DNA of 64,000 bases from contig NZ_WPIN01000013.1 of the NCBI RefSeq assembly GCF_009754945.1, positions 124,001 to 188,000 of the forward strand, read 5' to 3'. The DNA comes from Spirosoma arboris. GTDB lineage: Bacteria > Bacteroidota > Bacteroidia > Cytophagales > Spirosomataceae. Positions within the stretch are counted from its first letter, which is position 1. Every line of letters starts with the position of its first letter. This document shows positions 25,800 to 35,607 of the stretch, in pieces. The position numbers were made by a program, and so were the translations under genes. A model generated the notes under the pieces. The model searched no databases, was not told the DNA's origin, and saw only the letters and a list, made by a program, of their open reading frames with translations.

Positions 25800-26916
25800 A
25801 TCGGCGATAAAACTCGCGTAGATTCTGTTCCGGAGTCAGATCGGCGAATGCTTGTGGATAGATATCTTTAGCCAGTGCCTGAACAGCGGCAAAACAGGAA
25901 ATAATGGCCGTGTTATGGAAAACGCTATAAACCCGTTTGGTTTTTACCGCTTTCAGATTCGCCCAGCCCGGACGCTGGGTATACCTTTGGAGCAACGCTT
26001 CCGATTCGGCTGGTGTGGCATAATAACCTAATCGCATGGACCCTGCTGTCGTCGTCCAGTTTTGACCCGTAATCACAATTATATCGGGATTGACGGTCAA
26101 CACGTATTCGGGGTTGATAGGCTCCTGTTTGGCGACGACCCCATCGGCAATATTTTTAACGCGGAGTTGGTGCAAGACCATGCCCCAGGAGGTATATACT
26201 TTAGGATTCCCGATACTGCCGTACGTAGCGCCAAATTTGGTTGGCCCAGTGACGCCCTGCTCGAGATAGACCGACGGAACAGGCTCCTTAATAGTTTTGA
26301 GTCGAGTCACCACCTTATTCAATTGGTCGTTTACGTAGCTGACGATTTCATTCGCTTTTTGCTCTTTCCCTAGTAGCTTCCCTAATAACCCAATACCTTT
26401 CTGTGAACCAGTTAATGGATCATTGGAGCCATCCAAGTAAACAACGGGTAAGCCAGACGCTTCCAGTTTGGCGACGTATTTATACCCTCGTTCGATTAGA
26501 AATTTATCGGCAATGACTAGATCAGGGGCCAACGTAATAAGCTGCTCAACGCTAAGGGCATCGGTATAGACACTGCCGGTTAGCGGTAAATTTTTCAGCG
26601 AAGGGTATTTCTGGGTAAACTTCTCGAAGGCTTCTTCATCATCCGTTTTCAGATCGGGTCCCCAGGCAATTACTTTTTGTGGCAGTTCATCCCCTAATAG
26701 GGGTGCTAGTTCATAAATATCCTTACTCCGCAAAAGAATGATCCGCTCAATCTTCTTTTTCAGCGTAACCCTATGCCCCGCTAAATCGGTAATTGTCTGC
26801 TGATCCGATCCATCAACGACATTCTGTCCGGCTGGTTGCTGATGCGTGTAAAAATAGAAGCCTGCAACACCCAGTAAGGCCACTACGATAAGAAGAACGA
26901 TTCGATTTTTAAACAT
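25753..26916 (-). CDS. Periplasmic substrate-binding protein of siderophore ABC transporter
   Basis: This 387-residue protein has an N-terminal signal anchor (about 5-25) and the two-lobe TroA/FecB-type fold. Motifs include ITDLAGHRVTLKKKIERIIL, DALSVEQLITLAPDLVIADK and NPEYVLTVNPDIIVITGQNW. It should bind the ferric siderophore and deliver it to the FecCD permease coded at 22977-24056. It is on the opposite strand, convergent with and overlapping the ferredoxin-like gene, and has its own promoter region to the right. The lack of a lipobox Cys suggests anchoring by the uncleaved helix or release after cleavage. Confidence 0.85.
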   Translation of the reverse strand: MFKNRIVLLIVVALLGVAGFYFYTHQQPAGQNVVDGSDQQTITDLAGHRVTLKKKIERIILLRSKDIYELAPLLGDELPQKVIAWGPDLKTDDEEAFEKFTQKYPSLKNLPLTGSVYTDALSVEQLITLAPDLVIADKFLIERGYKYVAKLEASGLPVVYLDGSNDPLTGSQKGIGLLGKLLGKEQKANEIVSYVNDQLNKVVTRLKTIKEPVPSVYLEQGVTGPTKFGATYGSIGNPKVYTSWGMVLHQLRVKNIADGVVAKQEPINPEYVLTVNPDIIVITGQNWTTTAGSMRLGYYATPAESEALLQRYTQRPGWANLKAVKTKRVYSVFHNTAIISCFAAVQALAKDIYPQAFADLTPEQNLREFYRRFMPIAYSGTWMVSLH

Positions 26917-27077
26917 ATTGATCTAGTGAAATGCGCTCTATTTGCTTAGGAAAGGGTGCATACGTCGACGGTCAGGTAAAGTTATGCGGTCTTTAGTCGA
27001 AATCAACGTATGGGTTTCGTTAGGCTATATCTCTGGTTAATTTGTAACAGACGAACCCGTCGATTTCTGCACCTTAC

Positions 27078-28067
27078 CTATAATTCTCTTCGGATATCGC
27101 GAGGCAATGTGCCAAATCGGTCTTTAAACGCCTTACTAAAATGCTGCTGATTTTTATAACCGGTTAGCAGGGAGATTTCGCCGATGGATTGATTCGTTCG
27201 TTGAAGTAGTTCCTTTGCCTTCTGCATACGTAGCTCATGCACATGGCCAAAAATGGTTTGATTAAATAGTTGCTTATAACCCTTTTTTAGTTTGTCGATA
27301 TTGAGGCCGAACTCAGAAGCTAGTTCAGGAAGCGAATAGGTAAGTTCGCCTGTTGTTTGGATCAATTCGTTTAGTTGATACAACTTTTGTTTATCATCTG
27401 GGTGCAGTTTTACGGAATGCGATTCCTCTTCATTGAACTGTTTTACCTGTAATAAAAACAGTTCCTGAACTTTGGTTTCCAAATACAGCTGTCGAAGCGG
27501 ATCAGGAAACTGACAGGACAGGATCGCCTGAATGATCTGATGCATTTCGGACGTAATCGGCCTGCTTTCCTTGCCCAGCAGGGTGGCATTACCTGCTTCC
27601 ATCCTTCGGTAAAATTCGGCGATTAACGAAACCTCATCATTCAACAATTTGGACAAATAGGTAGGATGGAAGTTGACTTCGAACGTTATGTAATTGGCGC
27701 AACGCTCATGGAGTAAGAAATCTTTTTGGTGAGTAGGTAAATAAAACAGATTATGTTGATTCCGCTGAATCTGTAGTACATAGGCATTACTGCCCAGCGT
27801 GGCAGACTCATAGCCGGTGAGGCCAAAATGCATTTGTAGAAGGGGCTGATCGACCATGACATTGAGACCCAGCTGATAAGGGAGACTGGCCATAGAATGC
27901 ACAATTTGCATATCAGGAAGATCGATCATTTTAAATTTCCCACGCATACCAAGCCCCTCCGTCTGGTAATGACGGATGCGGAGCCCCCCAGCCTGGTAAT
28001 CGTCAAGGCAGTGCTCACCAATAACCTCAAGCAAGTCGGCTTCATCCAGAATAATTCGTTGTTTCAC
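27078..28067 (-). CDS. AraC family regulator, PchR-like
   Basis: This 329-residue protein has an N-terminal ligand-binding part and a C-terminal AraC double HTH (LTYSLPELASEFGLNIDKL; QSIGEISLLTGYKNQQHFSK). It ends with AFKDRFGTLPRDIRREL. The build and the neighbours resemble PchR-type regulators, which sense ferric siderophores and switch on receptor genes. It is divergent from the TonB receptor at 28390, and the 322-base gap between them should hold both promoters. It probably activates that receptor and the PepSY gene; this is inferred from layout. Confidence 0.85.
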   Translation of the reverse strand: MKQRIILDEADLLEVIGEHCLDDYQAGGLRIRHYQTEGLGMRGKFKMIDLPDMQIVHSMASLPYQLGLNVMVDQPLLQMHFGLTGYESATLGSNAYVLQIQRNQHNLFYLPTHQKDFLLHERCANYITFEVNFHPTYLSKLLNDEVSLIAEFYRRMEAGNATLLGKESRPITSEMHQIIQAILSCQFPDPLRQLYLETKVQELFLLQVKQFNEEESHSVKLHPDDKQKLYQLNELIQTTGELTYSLPELASEFGLNIDKLKKGYKQLFNQTIFGHVHELRMQKAKELLQRTNQSIGEISLLTGYKNQQHFSKAFKDRFGTLPRDIRREL

Positions 28068-28389
28068 GACATTGATTGTTTCGTTTTCAGTAGCCCAATA
28101 AGAGCTGGGTTAAACTAATTTTAAGCGCAACACATCTAAAGATCTTACACCCTTTCAAAACGCTTTCCAGTTTACACGTAATGTTGTCCATTTCTTAGCT
28201 ATTTACTGCTTCCTGAGTTGGGTGATAATTTTTGTTGATAAAATCATGGATCAACGATAGAGAGCCTCGTCGCGAGTAAAATCTCTTCCTATTGCGGTAA
28301 TCAAACTTCTTTTTGCGTCAATCCGGTTGGCAAACTACGACTAATTTTGTCTCAATTTAAACTAATTCTAAATAAGAACGACAAAATTC
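28068..28389. promoter_or_regulatory. Divergent promoter region of regulator and siderophore receptor
   Basis: On the plus strand TAATTTTG at 28342-28349 fits the Bacteroidota -7 consensus TAnnTTTG, 41 bases before the receptor start. TTTG at 28312-28315 is the best -33 candidate although the spacing of 26 is longer than usual, as expected for an activator-dependent promoter. No gene is seen in this gap. Confidence 0.4.
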
Positions 28390-30750
28390 ATGTCAATACC
28401 TATACAACGAACAGTACTTTTTCTTAAAAGGGCAGTATTGTTTTTTATGATTTTATCCGGAGTAAGTGCAGTTGCTCAGACTGGACGAGGAACGATTCGG
28501 GGAACGGTGACGACGGCCGACAGTAAGCCAGCCGCTTTTGTGACAATTTTGATTAAGGGAACTAATCGAGGAAGCCTGACTGATGAAACGGGCCAGTTTA
28601 CGATCAAAAATGTGCCGACTGGCCCACAGAGTCTGCTTATTTTCCTGATCGGTTACCAGCCTGAAGAGCACACCCTCCAAGTGCAGGCGGGAGAGATCGT
28701 AGCTGCCAATGTACAACTGGCGGAGACGGCTCAGCAGCTAGATGAAATTGTGGTGTCTGGCTTGGCCACCAACCGATTTGCCCAGAAAGAAACCGACTAT
28801 ATCGCCCGGATGCCACTTAAGAACCTGGAAAACCCCCAGGTATATACAGTTATTCCCAAAGAGCTACTGAAAGAACAGGTGGCGGTTAGTATTAATAATG
28901 CGCTTAGCAATGCCACAGGGGCGGCTCCGGTAACCTATCCTGCCGGTGGATTTGGGATTACGTCACGAGGTTTTTCGACCGGTATTAATGCGCGTAACGG
29001 CCTGGAAACCGCAGCTTCCCGTTCATCGGTCGATATTGGCAATGTCGAACGAATTGAAGTCATTAAAGGCCCATCAGGTACGCTGTTTGGTTCGTCAATT
29101 TCTTCGTTTGGCGGTGTTGTCAATCTGGTTACGAAAAAGCCCTTCGAAACGGCTCAGACCGAAGTGGGCTACACGTTTGGTAGCTACGGCCTCAACCGAT
29201 TTACAGTGGATGTGAATACGCCGGTGAATGCCGAAAAGACAGCGTTATTCAGGATCAATGCGGCTGTAAATCGGCAGAATAGTTTTCTCAACTACGGCTA
29301 TAACAATACTTTGCTGATTGCCCCTAGTTTCTCGTATAAAGTGAGTGATCGGTTGACGGTACTAGCCGATGCCGAATATTTAGGTGTCAACCAGACCCGG
29401 TCGACATATACGCGAGTGACGGCCGCTTCAGGGATCGATAATCCGGCTGCCATTCCGTTGGATTACCGTAAATCCTTATATCTCGACGATGCCAATGCCA
29501 TTACAACGGCCAGTAAATTTTTCTTACAAGCCAACTACAAGCTTTCCAGCAGTTGGACATCGTCAACGCTATTTTCGTTCGTTAGTGAGAATGCCAAACA
29601 AAGTTACCAGTACTACCCGACCTGGATTTCGCCGACGAGCGTTGCCCGGAATATCCTGATCTATGGACCTATTTATAACAACTATACCAATCTTCAGCAG
29701 AATTTCACGGGAACGCTGACCACAGGCCCTATCGACCACAAGATCCTGTTGGGGGTAAACTATCGGTTCTATAACGGTGAATTTAATTATGCTTCCAGCG
29801 GTAGTCGGTTCGTGGATACGGTGAACGTAACGAAAACGTTTACGGCGCTTAACAAAGCGAAAATCGATCAGTTTATGCTGACCTATGGCAGTGTCATTCC
29901 CTTCGGCGTGTCTGATCAGTCAACATATAGTGTCTATGGGAGCGACGTACTGACCTTTTCTGATCGGTTATCAGCAATGCTCAGTCTGCGTCTTGATCGA
30001 TACGACTACAAAGGTGTGTCAGGCACGGATGCGTACGGACAAACGTCGCTGGCACCAAAGCTGGGACTTGTTTATCAACTGGTTAAAGATCAGGTGTCGA
30101 TCTTTGGAAACTACATGAGTGGTTTTCAGAACAGTGCTCCTGTTAATCAGCCCGATGGTAGTTTACTAGTATTAAGGCCTATTTACGCCAATCAGTCCGA
30201 AGGTGGCATAAAAGCCGAAGCCTTTGGGCGCAAGCTGAACCTGTCGTTAAGTTACTACTATATTGCTATCAAGAATGCCACCCGCACCGATGCCAAAAGC
30301 TTCACCTATCAGGATGGCGAACAGGTCAGCAAGGGGTTCGAAGTTGAATTAATCGCTAACCCTGTCCGAGGATTGAATTTGGTACTAGGGTATGCTTATA
30401 ATGATAACCGAATTGTGAAAGCCAGTGACGCGTCTATATCGGGCAACAAAGCCGCCAATGCCCCTACAAACGTATTTAATGGCTGGCTGAGCTACAAATT
30501 TCAGGGAAAAGTGCTGAAAGGCCTCGGGCTTGGGTTCGGTGGCAACTATGTAGACAAAAACTTCCTGACCACCGCCAATACGTATTATTTACCTGCTTAT
30601 ACGGCGCTCAACGGAACGCTCTTCTACGAGCAGCCCCGCTGGCGCTTTGGCCTCAAGCTGAACAATCTGGGCGATCAATGCTACTGGGACCTCTACGGAT
30701 CGCCCCAGGCCCCTCGTAACCTGGCGGCTAATCTGACGGTACGTTTCTAA
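28390..30750 (+). CDS. TonB-dependent siderophore receptor
   Basis: This 786-residue receptor has a signal peptide (about 1-30, ending GVSAVAQ) and a carboxypeptidase-regulatory-like domain (RGTIRGTVTTADSKPAAFVT, about 33-115). Its plug is of the siderophore-receptor kind (AVSINNALSNATGAAPVTYP; GFGITSRGFSTGINARNGLE; RIEVIKGPSGTLFGSSISSF). The barrel ends APRNLAANLTVRF with a terminal Phe. It is divergent from a PchR-like regulator and is followed after a strong terminator hairpin by a PepSY membrane protein. It probably takes up a ferric siderophore that the regulator senses. Confidence 0.9.
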   Translation: MSIPIQRTVLFLKRAVLFFMILSGVSAVAQTGRGTIRGTVTTADSKPAAFVTILIKGTNRGSLTDETGQFTIKNVPTGPQSLLIFLIGYQPEEHTLQVQAGEIVAANVQLAETAQQLDEIVVSGLATNRFAQKETDYIARMPLKNLENPQVYTVIPKELLKEQVAVSINNALSNATGAAPVTYPAGGFGITSRGFSTGINARNGLETAASRSSVDIGNVERIEVIKGPSGTLFGSSISSFGGVVNLVTKKPFETAQTEVGYTFGSYGLNRFTVDVNTPVNAEKTALFRINAAVNRQNSFLNYGYNNTLLIAPSFSYKVSDRLTVLADAEYLGVNQTRSTYTRVTAASGIDNPAAIPLDYRKSLYLDDANAITTASKFFLQANYKLSSSWTSSTLFSFVSENAKQSYQYYPTWISPTSVARNILIYGPIYNNYTNLQQNFTGTLTTGPIDHKILLGVNYRFYNGEFNYASSGSRFVDTVNVTKTFTALNKAKIDQFMLTYGSVIPFGVSDQSTYSVYGSDVLTFSDRLSAMLSLRLDRYDYKGVSGTDAYGQTSLAPKLGLVYQLVKDQVSIFGNYMSGFQNSAPVNQPDGSLLVLRPIYANQSEGGIKAEAFGRKLNLSLSYYYIAIKNATRTDAKSFTYQDGEQVSKGFEVELIANPVRGLNLVLGYAYNDNRIVKASDASISGNKAANAPTNVFNGWLSYKFQGKVLKGLGLGFGGNYVDKNFLTTANTYYLPAYTALNGTLFYEQPRWRFGLKLNNLGDQCYWDLYGSPQAPRNLAANLTVRF

Positions 30751-30788
30751 CCCAGAAGATTCGCTTTATAAAGGTGTTACAAGAGTCT

Positions 30789-30826
30789 ACGACGGATTGC
30801 AGTCAGGCAATCCGTCGTCCTTTTTT
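30789..30826 (+). terminator. Intrinsic terminator after the siderophore receptor
   Basis: A perfect 12-base stem ACGACGGATTGC / GCAATCCGTCGT with a 6-base loop is followed closely by TTTTTT. It lies 38 bases after the receptor stop and 18 before the PepSY gene, so read-through would be needed for cotranscription. Confidence 0.85.
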
Positions 30827-30843
30827 CGCTAATTATCTATCTT

Positions 30844-32061
30844 ATGAGTAAGAAAAAACGAAGCTTATTTCGGCGTGTGAACGAATGGCTGCATTTATGG
30901 CTGGGATTGACATCCGGCCTTGTTGTTTTTGTGGTGTGTTTTTGCGCCTGTTTGTGGGTGTTTCGCTACGAAGTCTGGTATTTTACGGAGACCTACCAGC
31001 GGGTGGAGCCGCAGCAGAAGCCTTTTCTGGCCCCATCGGTTTTGATGAAGAAGGCCCAGGATTTTGCACAAAAAACCGAAGGAAAGCCGGTTACACTGAC
31101 GGGTATTACCTATGGAAGAACGGATAAATCAGCTTTTGTCAGTTATCAACCATCGAAAGAGGCTTATTATGCGATCTATCTAAATCCATATACGGGCGAA
31201 ATCATTCACCGTAAAACAGGGCCATCAACCGCTGAAGCGTTTTTTATTTTTGCCCGAAGTGGCCACCGGTTCTTCTTTCTGCCTCCAGCTATCGGTAGCC
31301 CCATTGTCGGCAGCGCCTGTATCATTTTCGTCATTCTAATGATTACCGGACTTATTTGGTGGTATCCCCAGAAATGGACAAAATCAACGCGAGCCAAAAG
31401 TTTCACCATCAAATGGGGGGCTACCTGGAAGCGTATTAATCTGGACCTACATAACGTATTAGGGTTCTATGCACTACTAGTTTGCATGGCGTTAACCATT
31501 TCAGGCATTGTGTATAGCTTCCATTGGTTTGATAAATCCTATCACTGGTTGCTTACGGGGAATACCCAGTCCAACGCACATGGTGATGAGATGCCTCCAC
31601 CCCATTCAGATACAACGCTGACAGCACGTGTTTACGCTAATCCGGAAGATAGAATCTGGCAGGAAGTTGGTGGTCAACACCCGGATGAGGTAGGCAAAGT
31701 AAGTATTTCTTTTCCCAAGACGCTGAGCGATCCTTATGAAGTACTTATCAACCCGGAAGACCCCAACATTTATAAAATGTATCACCGCTTTTTTGATCGG
31801 AACAGTCTGGCTGAATTGCCTTCCGAGGAATCACGACGTTACGAAGATGCTTCCACGGGTGAAAAAATATATCGACTGAATTTTGATATTCATGTGGGTC
31901 AAATTGGGGGATTATCCACCCGAATTTTAGCGTTCTTTGTTAGTTTAATCGGGGCAAGCCTCCCGATTACTGGCTTTATCATCTGGTGGAATCGCGGAAA
32001 AAAATCAAGCCGAAGATCGGGCTCAATCCCTGACACGTCAACTGCCCTGGGAATGAGCTAA
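30844..32061 (+). CDS. PepSY-associated membrane protein, probable siderophore reductase
   Basis: This 405-residue protein has membrane helices at about 18-40, 140-170, 200-225 and 355-380, with two periplasmic PepSY-like parts (PVTLTGITYGRTDKSAFVSY; DPYEVLINPEDPNIYKMYHR). Histidines in WLHLWLGL, SGHRFFFLP, DLHNVLGFY and DIHVGQIGG are spaced as in the heme- or iron-linked PepSY-TM proteins (FpvG/PiuB-like). The likely role is reduction of ferric siderophore in the periplasm or electron transfer across the membrane. It follows the TonB receptor with a terminator between them, so its level is likely set by read-through. Confidence 0.82.
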   Translation: MSKKKRSLFRRVNEWLHLWLGLTSGLVVFVVCFCACLWVFRYEVWYFTETYQRVEPQQKPFLAPSVLMKKAQDFAQKTEGKPVTLTGITYGRTDKSAFVSYQPSKEAYYAIYLNPYTGEIIHRKTGPSTAEAFFIFARSGHRFFFLPPAIGSPIVGSACIIFVILMITGLIWWYPQKWTKSTRAKSFTIKWGATWKRINLDLHNVLGFYALLVCMALTISGIVYSFHWFDKSYHWLLTGNTQSNAHGDEMPPPHSDTTLTARVYANPEDRIWQEVGGQHPDEVGKVSISFPKTLSDPYEVLINPEDPNIYKMYHRFFDRNSLAELPSEESRRYEDASTGEKIYRLNFDIHVGQIGGLSTRILAFFVSLIGASLPITGFIIWWNRGKKSSRRSGSIPDTSTALGMS

Positions 32062-32511
32062 TCATCTACTCTGGGTTCAATGATTTCCATGCTAATGTAT
32101 ATCTTCTAGTCGCTCTGCATACTACAAGGCGACTTGCTGCTATATCTCTATCCGTCAGATACTCTTCCACATTTGGTAAACTATGTCTTGTCCTGATTGG
32201 TATCGGAGGTTTTTCTGAACGGTTTTGATCACTAATCATGGGGAGTTCAGTTAATGATGATAACTGCCCTTTTTATGAACGATCAAAAATGAACTACTCT
32301 ATACAAATCAACTTACATAAGATACATCCTAAAGCCTACTCGTAATATGGCCTTTGGTACAGCGGAAAGTATATTGGGCATTTTTTTACCAGAGACAACT
32401 CTAATTAATCTGAACGTATTGTCCGATAAATAGAACATCTCTAATAGTTAGATCGTATTTAGCAAGCTCACATCGTAAAAATAGGCTATATAGCGTTATT
32501 ACTAAGTCAGC
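32062..32511. other. 450-base gap containing one copy of an intergenic repeat
   Basis: Between the PepSY gene and the convergent epimerase gene. It contains repeat copy A (32188-32338), listed separately. The rest is AT-rich and shows no coding frame I can support. Confidence 0.5.
32188..32338. repeat. Intergenic repeat copy A (pair with 47777-47933)
   Basis: This stretch matches 47777-47933 along its length with scattered differences. Shared blocks include TTTTTCTGAACGGTTTTGAT, AGTTCAGTTAATGATG and AAATGAACTA. It holds two copies of an internal unit beginning TTTTTnTGAACG about 62 bases apart. Both copies lie downstream of plus-strand operons and point the same way. It does not look like coding DNA. 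It may be a small RNA, a regulatory region or the relic of a small mobile element. Confidence 0.7.
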
Positions 32512-33687
32512 TTATTCAGCTAAATAAAGGCTGTTTAATGTTAGCCAGCACTGATACAAGCCCCGCGGTACATGGAAACACCCTTTCCATTTCCCGCCTT
32601 TTAACGGTAAAAGCACATCGCCCTGACGGTTCAGATAGCCATACCATTCGCCATTAATCGGATCGGGAAAATGCGCCCAGGTATAGGCATGTACGCGTTC
32701 AAACCAGGTCCAGCATACCTGATTCCCCGTTTTCTGATAGCCTTTCAGCAACGTGACGAGCGTTTCAACATGCACCCACCACAGCTTCTGGTCCCATTCC
32801 AATTGCTGGGGCGGATGTCCCTGACTATCCATAAAATAAAAGAGACCACCGTATTGAGTATCCCAGGCGTAGTCCAGTGTGTCGAGCGTAATGCGAACGG
32901 CCTTTTCGAGCAGCGCCCGGTCATTTCGCCGGGTGGCCAGGTCCATAATGAACCACATCGCTTCGATAGCATGACCGGGGTTCAACAATCGACCTTCATA
33001 ACTGTCCGAGAACTGACCATCGGGCGTAACGTTTTCCCGAATGAGTCCGGATTCCGGATCGTAGAAAACGTCCATCACTTCATGAATGCATTCGTCAATG
33101 GTTTGTTCCACCAACTGACGATCGAGCAGGTGTTCAATTTCCAGTGAAAGGTTGCACAGAATCATGGGCAGCGCGAAATTCTTGAGCGGCCGCGTGCCCG
33201 CAATCGCTTTGTTCCACTGTCCTTTCGGGTTATCGCGACGACGTAGAATCTGCTCAAACGTCAATTTGGCGATCTGGGCGTATTCGTCATTAACCGTAGC
33301 TAAGGATAACTGCCCGAACGCCATCGTCGCGAAACAATCCGAAAAAATATTATAGGGCTGTACCAGCGGACGACCGTCGCGGGTCAGTGAAAAATACCAG
33401 CTTCCGTCGTCGGCGCGCCCATATTTTTTTAGAAAATCGGCTCCATGCTGAGCCGCCTTCAGCCAGTCACTACGTTGCTCAACTTTGTTGTACAGCATCG
33501 AGAAGGTCCAGACCTGCCGCGCCTGAAGCCAGATGAATTTATCAGTGTCGTAAACATTGCCCTGCTGGTCGAGACAAGTGAAAAATCCGCCATCCTGCTG
33601 ATCAATAGAATGGATCTGCCAGAATGGAATGACATCATTCAGCAACGCGTCACGGTAAAGTTGCGTGTAAGTTTGGGTTATAATCAT
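32512..33687 (-). CDS. AGE-family epimerase (N-acetylmannosamine/N-acetylglucosamine 2-epimerase)
   Basis: This 391-residue protein is an (alpha/alpha)6-barrel of the N-acylglucosamine 2-epimerase family. Visible blocks are IDQQDGGFFTCLDQQGNVYD, KFIWLQARQVWTFSMLYN, the His-bearing LLNPGHAIEAMWFIMDLA and the final KGCFHVPRGLYQCW. In Bacteroides the sialic-acid route uses such an enzyme to turn ManNAc into GlcNAc before phosphorylation, in place of the proteobacterial NanK/NanE pair. It is the last gene of the leftward GntR-sialidase-epimerase operon, 12 bases after the sialidase. That context makes ManNAc 2-epimerase the best call. Confidence 0.85.
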   Translation of the reverse strand: MIITQTYTQLYRDALLNDVIPFWQIHSIDQQDGGFFTCLDQQGNVYDTDKFIWLQARQVWTFSMLYNKVEQRSDWLKAAQHGADFLKKYGRADDGSWYFSLTRDGRPLVQPYNIFSDCFATMAFGQLSLATVNDEYAQIAKLTFEQILRRRDNPKGQWNKAIAGTRPLKNFALPMILCNLSLEIEHLLDRQLVEQTIDECIHEVMDVFYDPESGLIRENVTPDGQFSDSYEGRLLNPGHAIEAMWFIMDLATRRNDRALLEKAVRITLDTLDYAWDTQYGGLFYFMDSQGHPPQQLEWDQKLWWVHVETLVTLLKGYQKTGNQVCWTWFERVHAYTWAHFPDPINGEWYGYLNRQGDVLLPLKGGKWKGCFHVPRGLYQCWLTLNSLYLAE

Positions 33688-33699
33688 GTCAAAGATCCG

Positions 33700-34893
33700 T
33701 TAATTAATCAGCCAGTCGTAGCGAAAGCGAGCGTAGGAGATTTTGGTGTATTTGTCTTTTTCGTAGAGCACGCCAATGGTGGAGTCCTGCTGAATGACCA
33801 GATCTGAGTAGGCGGACGAGCCCGCGTAAATAGATTTTCCCGCCGACCAGCTTTTGCCCTCATCTTTGCTTACCCGAATTGTTAAATTCGTGCGACTGGT
33901 CTGGCTATTGGCATTCGAAAATAGAAGTACTTTCTGACCGCTACGTGGCTGATAATCGATCATACTCCCCTGGCAAACAGGGTCAGGTAAATCGTTGGCG
34001 ACTACCGCCGGCTCCCAGCTTTCGCCCCCGTTCACGGATGCTGCCAGCAACCTGTTTTTGACATCGCCCGACTGGTTGCGGGCATTCAGCAACAGACCCC
34101 CGCTGGCCATTTCAGCAGCTGTACTTTCATTGCCACCTGGATAGGGTATGGTGGGCGATAGTTTCCAGGTTTTTCCATGATCATCCGAATAAAATCCGTG
34201 CGCCCGGTAATCGCGAAACTGCGGTTGTGGCTGACCTTCGGAGTGATTGGCCGCCACAAAAATTCGTCCTTTGTACCGACCTTTCTGCAGTTGCAGCGCG
34301 TGACCGGGCGTGTTGGCATATGAGCGCCAATCTTCGGTAAACGCATACTTCGGGTTCATGTCCGGTTTATTGGGCCGGGATACCTGGGTCGTAATGTTTA
34401 TGGGTTCCGACCAGCTTTGACCGCCGTCTGCACTGGTTTTATACCAAACCTCCCGAACGGCCAATCCTTTTCGAACATCAGCTTCAGAAGCAGTGCCTGT
34501 ATTATACAATAAAAATAGTCGGCCAGCGGGAAAGCGAGGGTCGGTTAAATCGAACACGGGCGCAGCGTTACCGGCTTGCATCATGCCAAAATCAACAACT
34601 GCCTGAATTGGGCTCCATGATTGCCCCTTGTCGTTACTGGTTCGCAGGACGATATCGACATCGCCAAAATCCCCGCAATCGGTTCGGCGCCCTTCGGCAA
34701 ACGCCAGCAGCGTTCCATTCGGCGCTTTTACAATAGCCGGTATCCGGTAGCAGAGATAGCCCCCTTCGCCATTTTGAAAGACCGTCGTTTCCTGAACGGC
34801 CTGATTTACCGAATCAGCAGCCAGAGCGCCCTGTTTCGGTACGTTGGGTTGGCAAGTTGCAAGGCCAACTGCCAATAGAAATGAATACAACAT
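33700..34893 (-). CDS. nanH: Exo-alpha-sialidase (neuraminidase), GH33, lipoprotein
   Basis: Starting at the ATG at 34893 the protein is 397 residues with a lipoprotein signal (MLYSFLLAVGLATC, Cys14). A frame to 35007 has a poor N-terminus that overlaps the regulator gene. The sialidase YRIPAIV motif contains Arg50, one of the three arginines that hold the sialate carboxylate. Asp boxes are seen at SNDKGQSW, SADGGQSW, SDDHGKTW, SVNGGESW and SKDEGKSW, marking the six-bladed propeller. It cuts terminal sialic acid from glycans at the cell surface or in the periplasm and feeds the SusCD-NanA route encoded divergently. It starts seven bases after the regulator gene ends. Confidence 0.92.
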   Translation of the reverse strand: MLYSFLLAVGLATCQPNVPKQGALAADSVNQAVQETTVFQNGEGGYLCYRIPAIVKAPNGTLLAFAEGRRTDCGDFGDVDIVLRTSNDKGQSWSPIQAVVDFGMMQAGNAAPVFDLTDPRFPAGRLFLLYNTGTASEADVRKGLAVREVWYKTSADGGQSWSEPINITTQVSRPNKPDMNPKYAFTEDWRSYANTPGHALQLQKGRYKGRIFVAANHSEGQPQPQFRDYRAHGFYSDDHGKTWKLSPTIPYPGGNESTAAEMASGGLLLNARNQSGDVKNRLLAASVNGGESWEPAVVANDLPDPVCQGSMIDYQPRSGQKVLLFSNANSQTSRTNLTIRVSKDEGKSWSAGKSIYAGSSAYSDLVIQQDSTIGVLYEKDKYTKISYARFRYDWLIN

Positions 34894-34900
34894 ACCTGCG

Positions 34901-35605
34901 TCAGAATAACCGTTGAAAATGATTCTCGAAGTGGTTACGCATCGCATTTCGAAGGGCTTCGGGCGTGCCATGCTGGATAACGTCGACAATGCCCCGGTGC
35001 GAGACAAACTTTTTCTGTTGTACCTGCTTTTTCAGGATGCCGCTTTCGTGTACGTACTTGAAAATGGGCAGCAGCATCCGCTGAAACCGCCGTAGCGTTT
35101 CGTTGCCGGTAATGTCGTACAACTTACCGTGGAAGCGGATTTCCTGCTCCGAGTCGAAAATCATGTCTTCGGTATTGATGGGTTCATTAGCGACAATTGC
35201 GTAGAGTTCGTCGATGTCATTCTGGGTCACCCGTTCGAAAATCAGATCGCCCATCCCGATCTCCATAACCATGCGTAACTCGAAAATATCGCGCAGGGTG
35301 GCGTTGTCCAGAATGCCGGGATACAGTGTTTTTTCAATTAGCGACAGCAGATCCGGATTGGTGATCACCGTTCCGCGCTTTTTCTTGGTATCGAGCATTC
35401 CCCGCATCCGCAACCGTAATAAAGCTTCGCGCAGCACCGTCCGGCTGACACCCAATTGGGCCGCTAATTCGATCTCCTTTGGAATCACATCCCCCGCTTT
35501 AAACTGCTTGTCGTTGAAAAATTCGAGCAGGTCGGTCTCCACTTTGTCGACCAGTGTTGCATTCTCATTCAACTTAAAATCATTCTGGCTATGTACGTAC
35601 TCCAT
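34901..35605 (-). CDS. GntR/FadR-family regulator of the sialic acid locus
   Basis: This 234-residue protein has an N-terminal winged helix (KAGDVIPKEIELAAQLGVSR, TVLREALLRLRMRGML, ending KKKRGTVIT) and a C-terminal helical FCD domain (DIFELRMVMEIGMGDLIFER; RFHGKLYDITGN, whose His may be a metal ligand). FCD-type GntR proteins such as NanR bind sugar acids. It heads the leftward operon with the sialidase and epimerase and is divergent from SusC. Three copies of an ATTATGTATAACATAAT-like site lie in the gap. It is probably a repressor relieved by sialic acid or a breakdown product. Confidence 0.88.
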   Translation of the reverse strand: MEYVHSQNDFKLNENATLVDKVETDLLEFFNDKQFKAGDVIPKEIELAAQLGVSRTVLREALLRLRMRGMLDTKKKRGTVITNPDLLSLIEKTLYPGILDNATLRDIFELRMVMEIGMGDLIFERVTQNDIDELYAIVANEPINTEDMIFDSEQEIRFHGKLYDITGNETLRRFQRMLLPIFKYVHESGILKKQVQQKKFVSHRGIVDVIQHGTPEALRNAMRNHFENHFQRLF

Positions 35606-35607
35606 GT

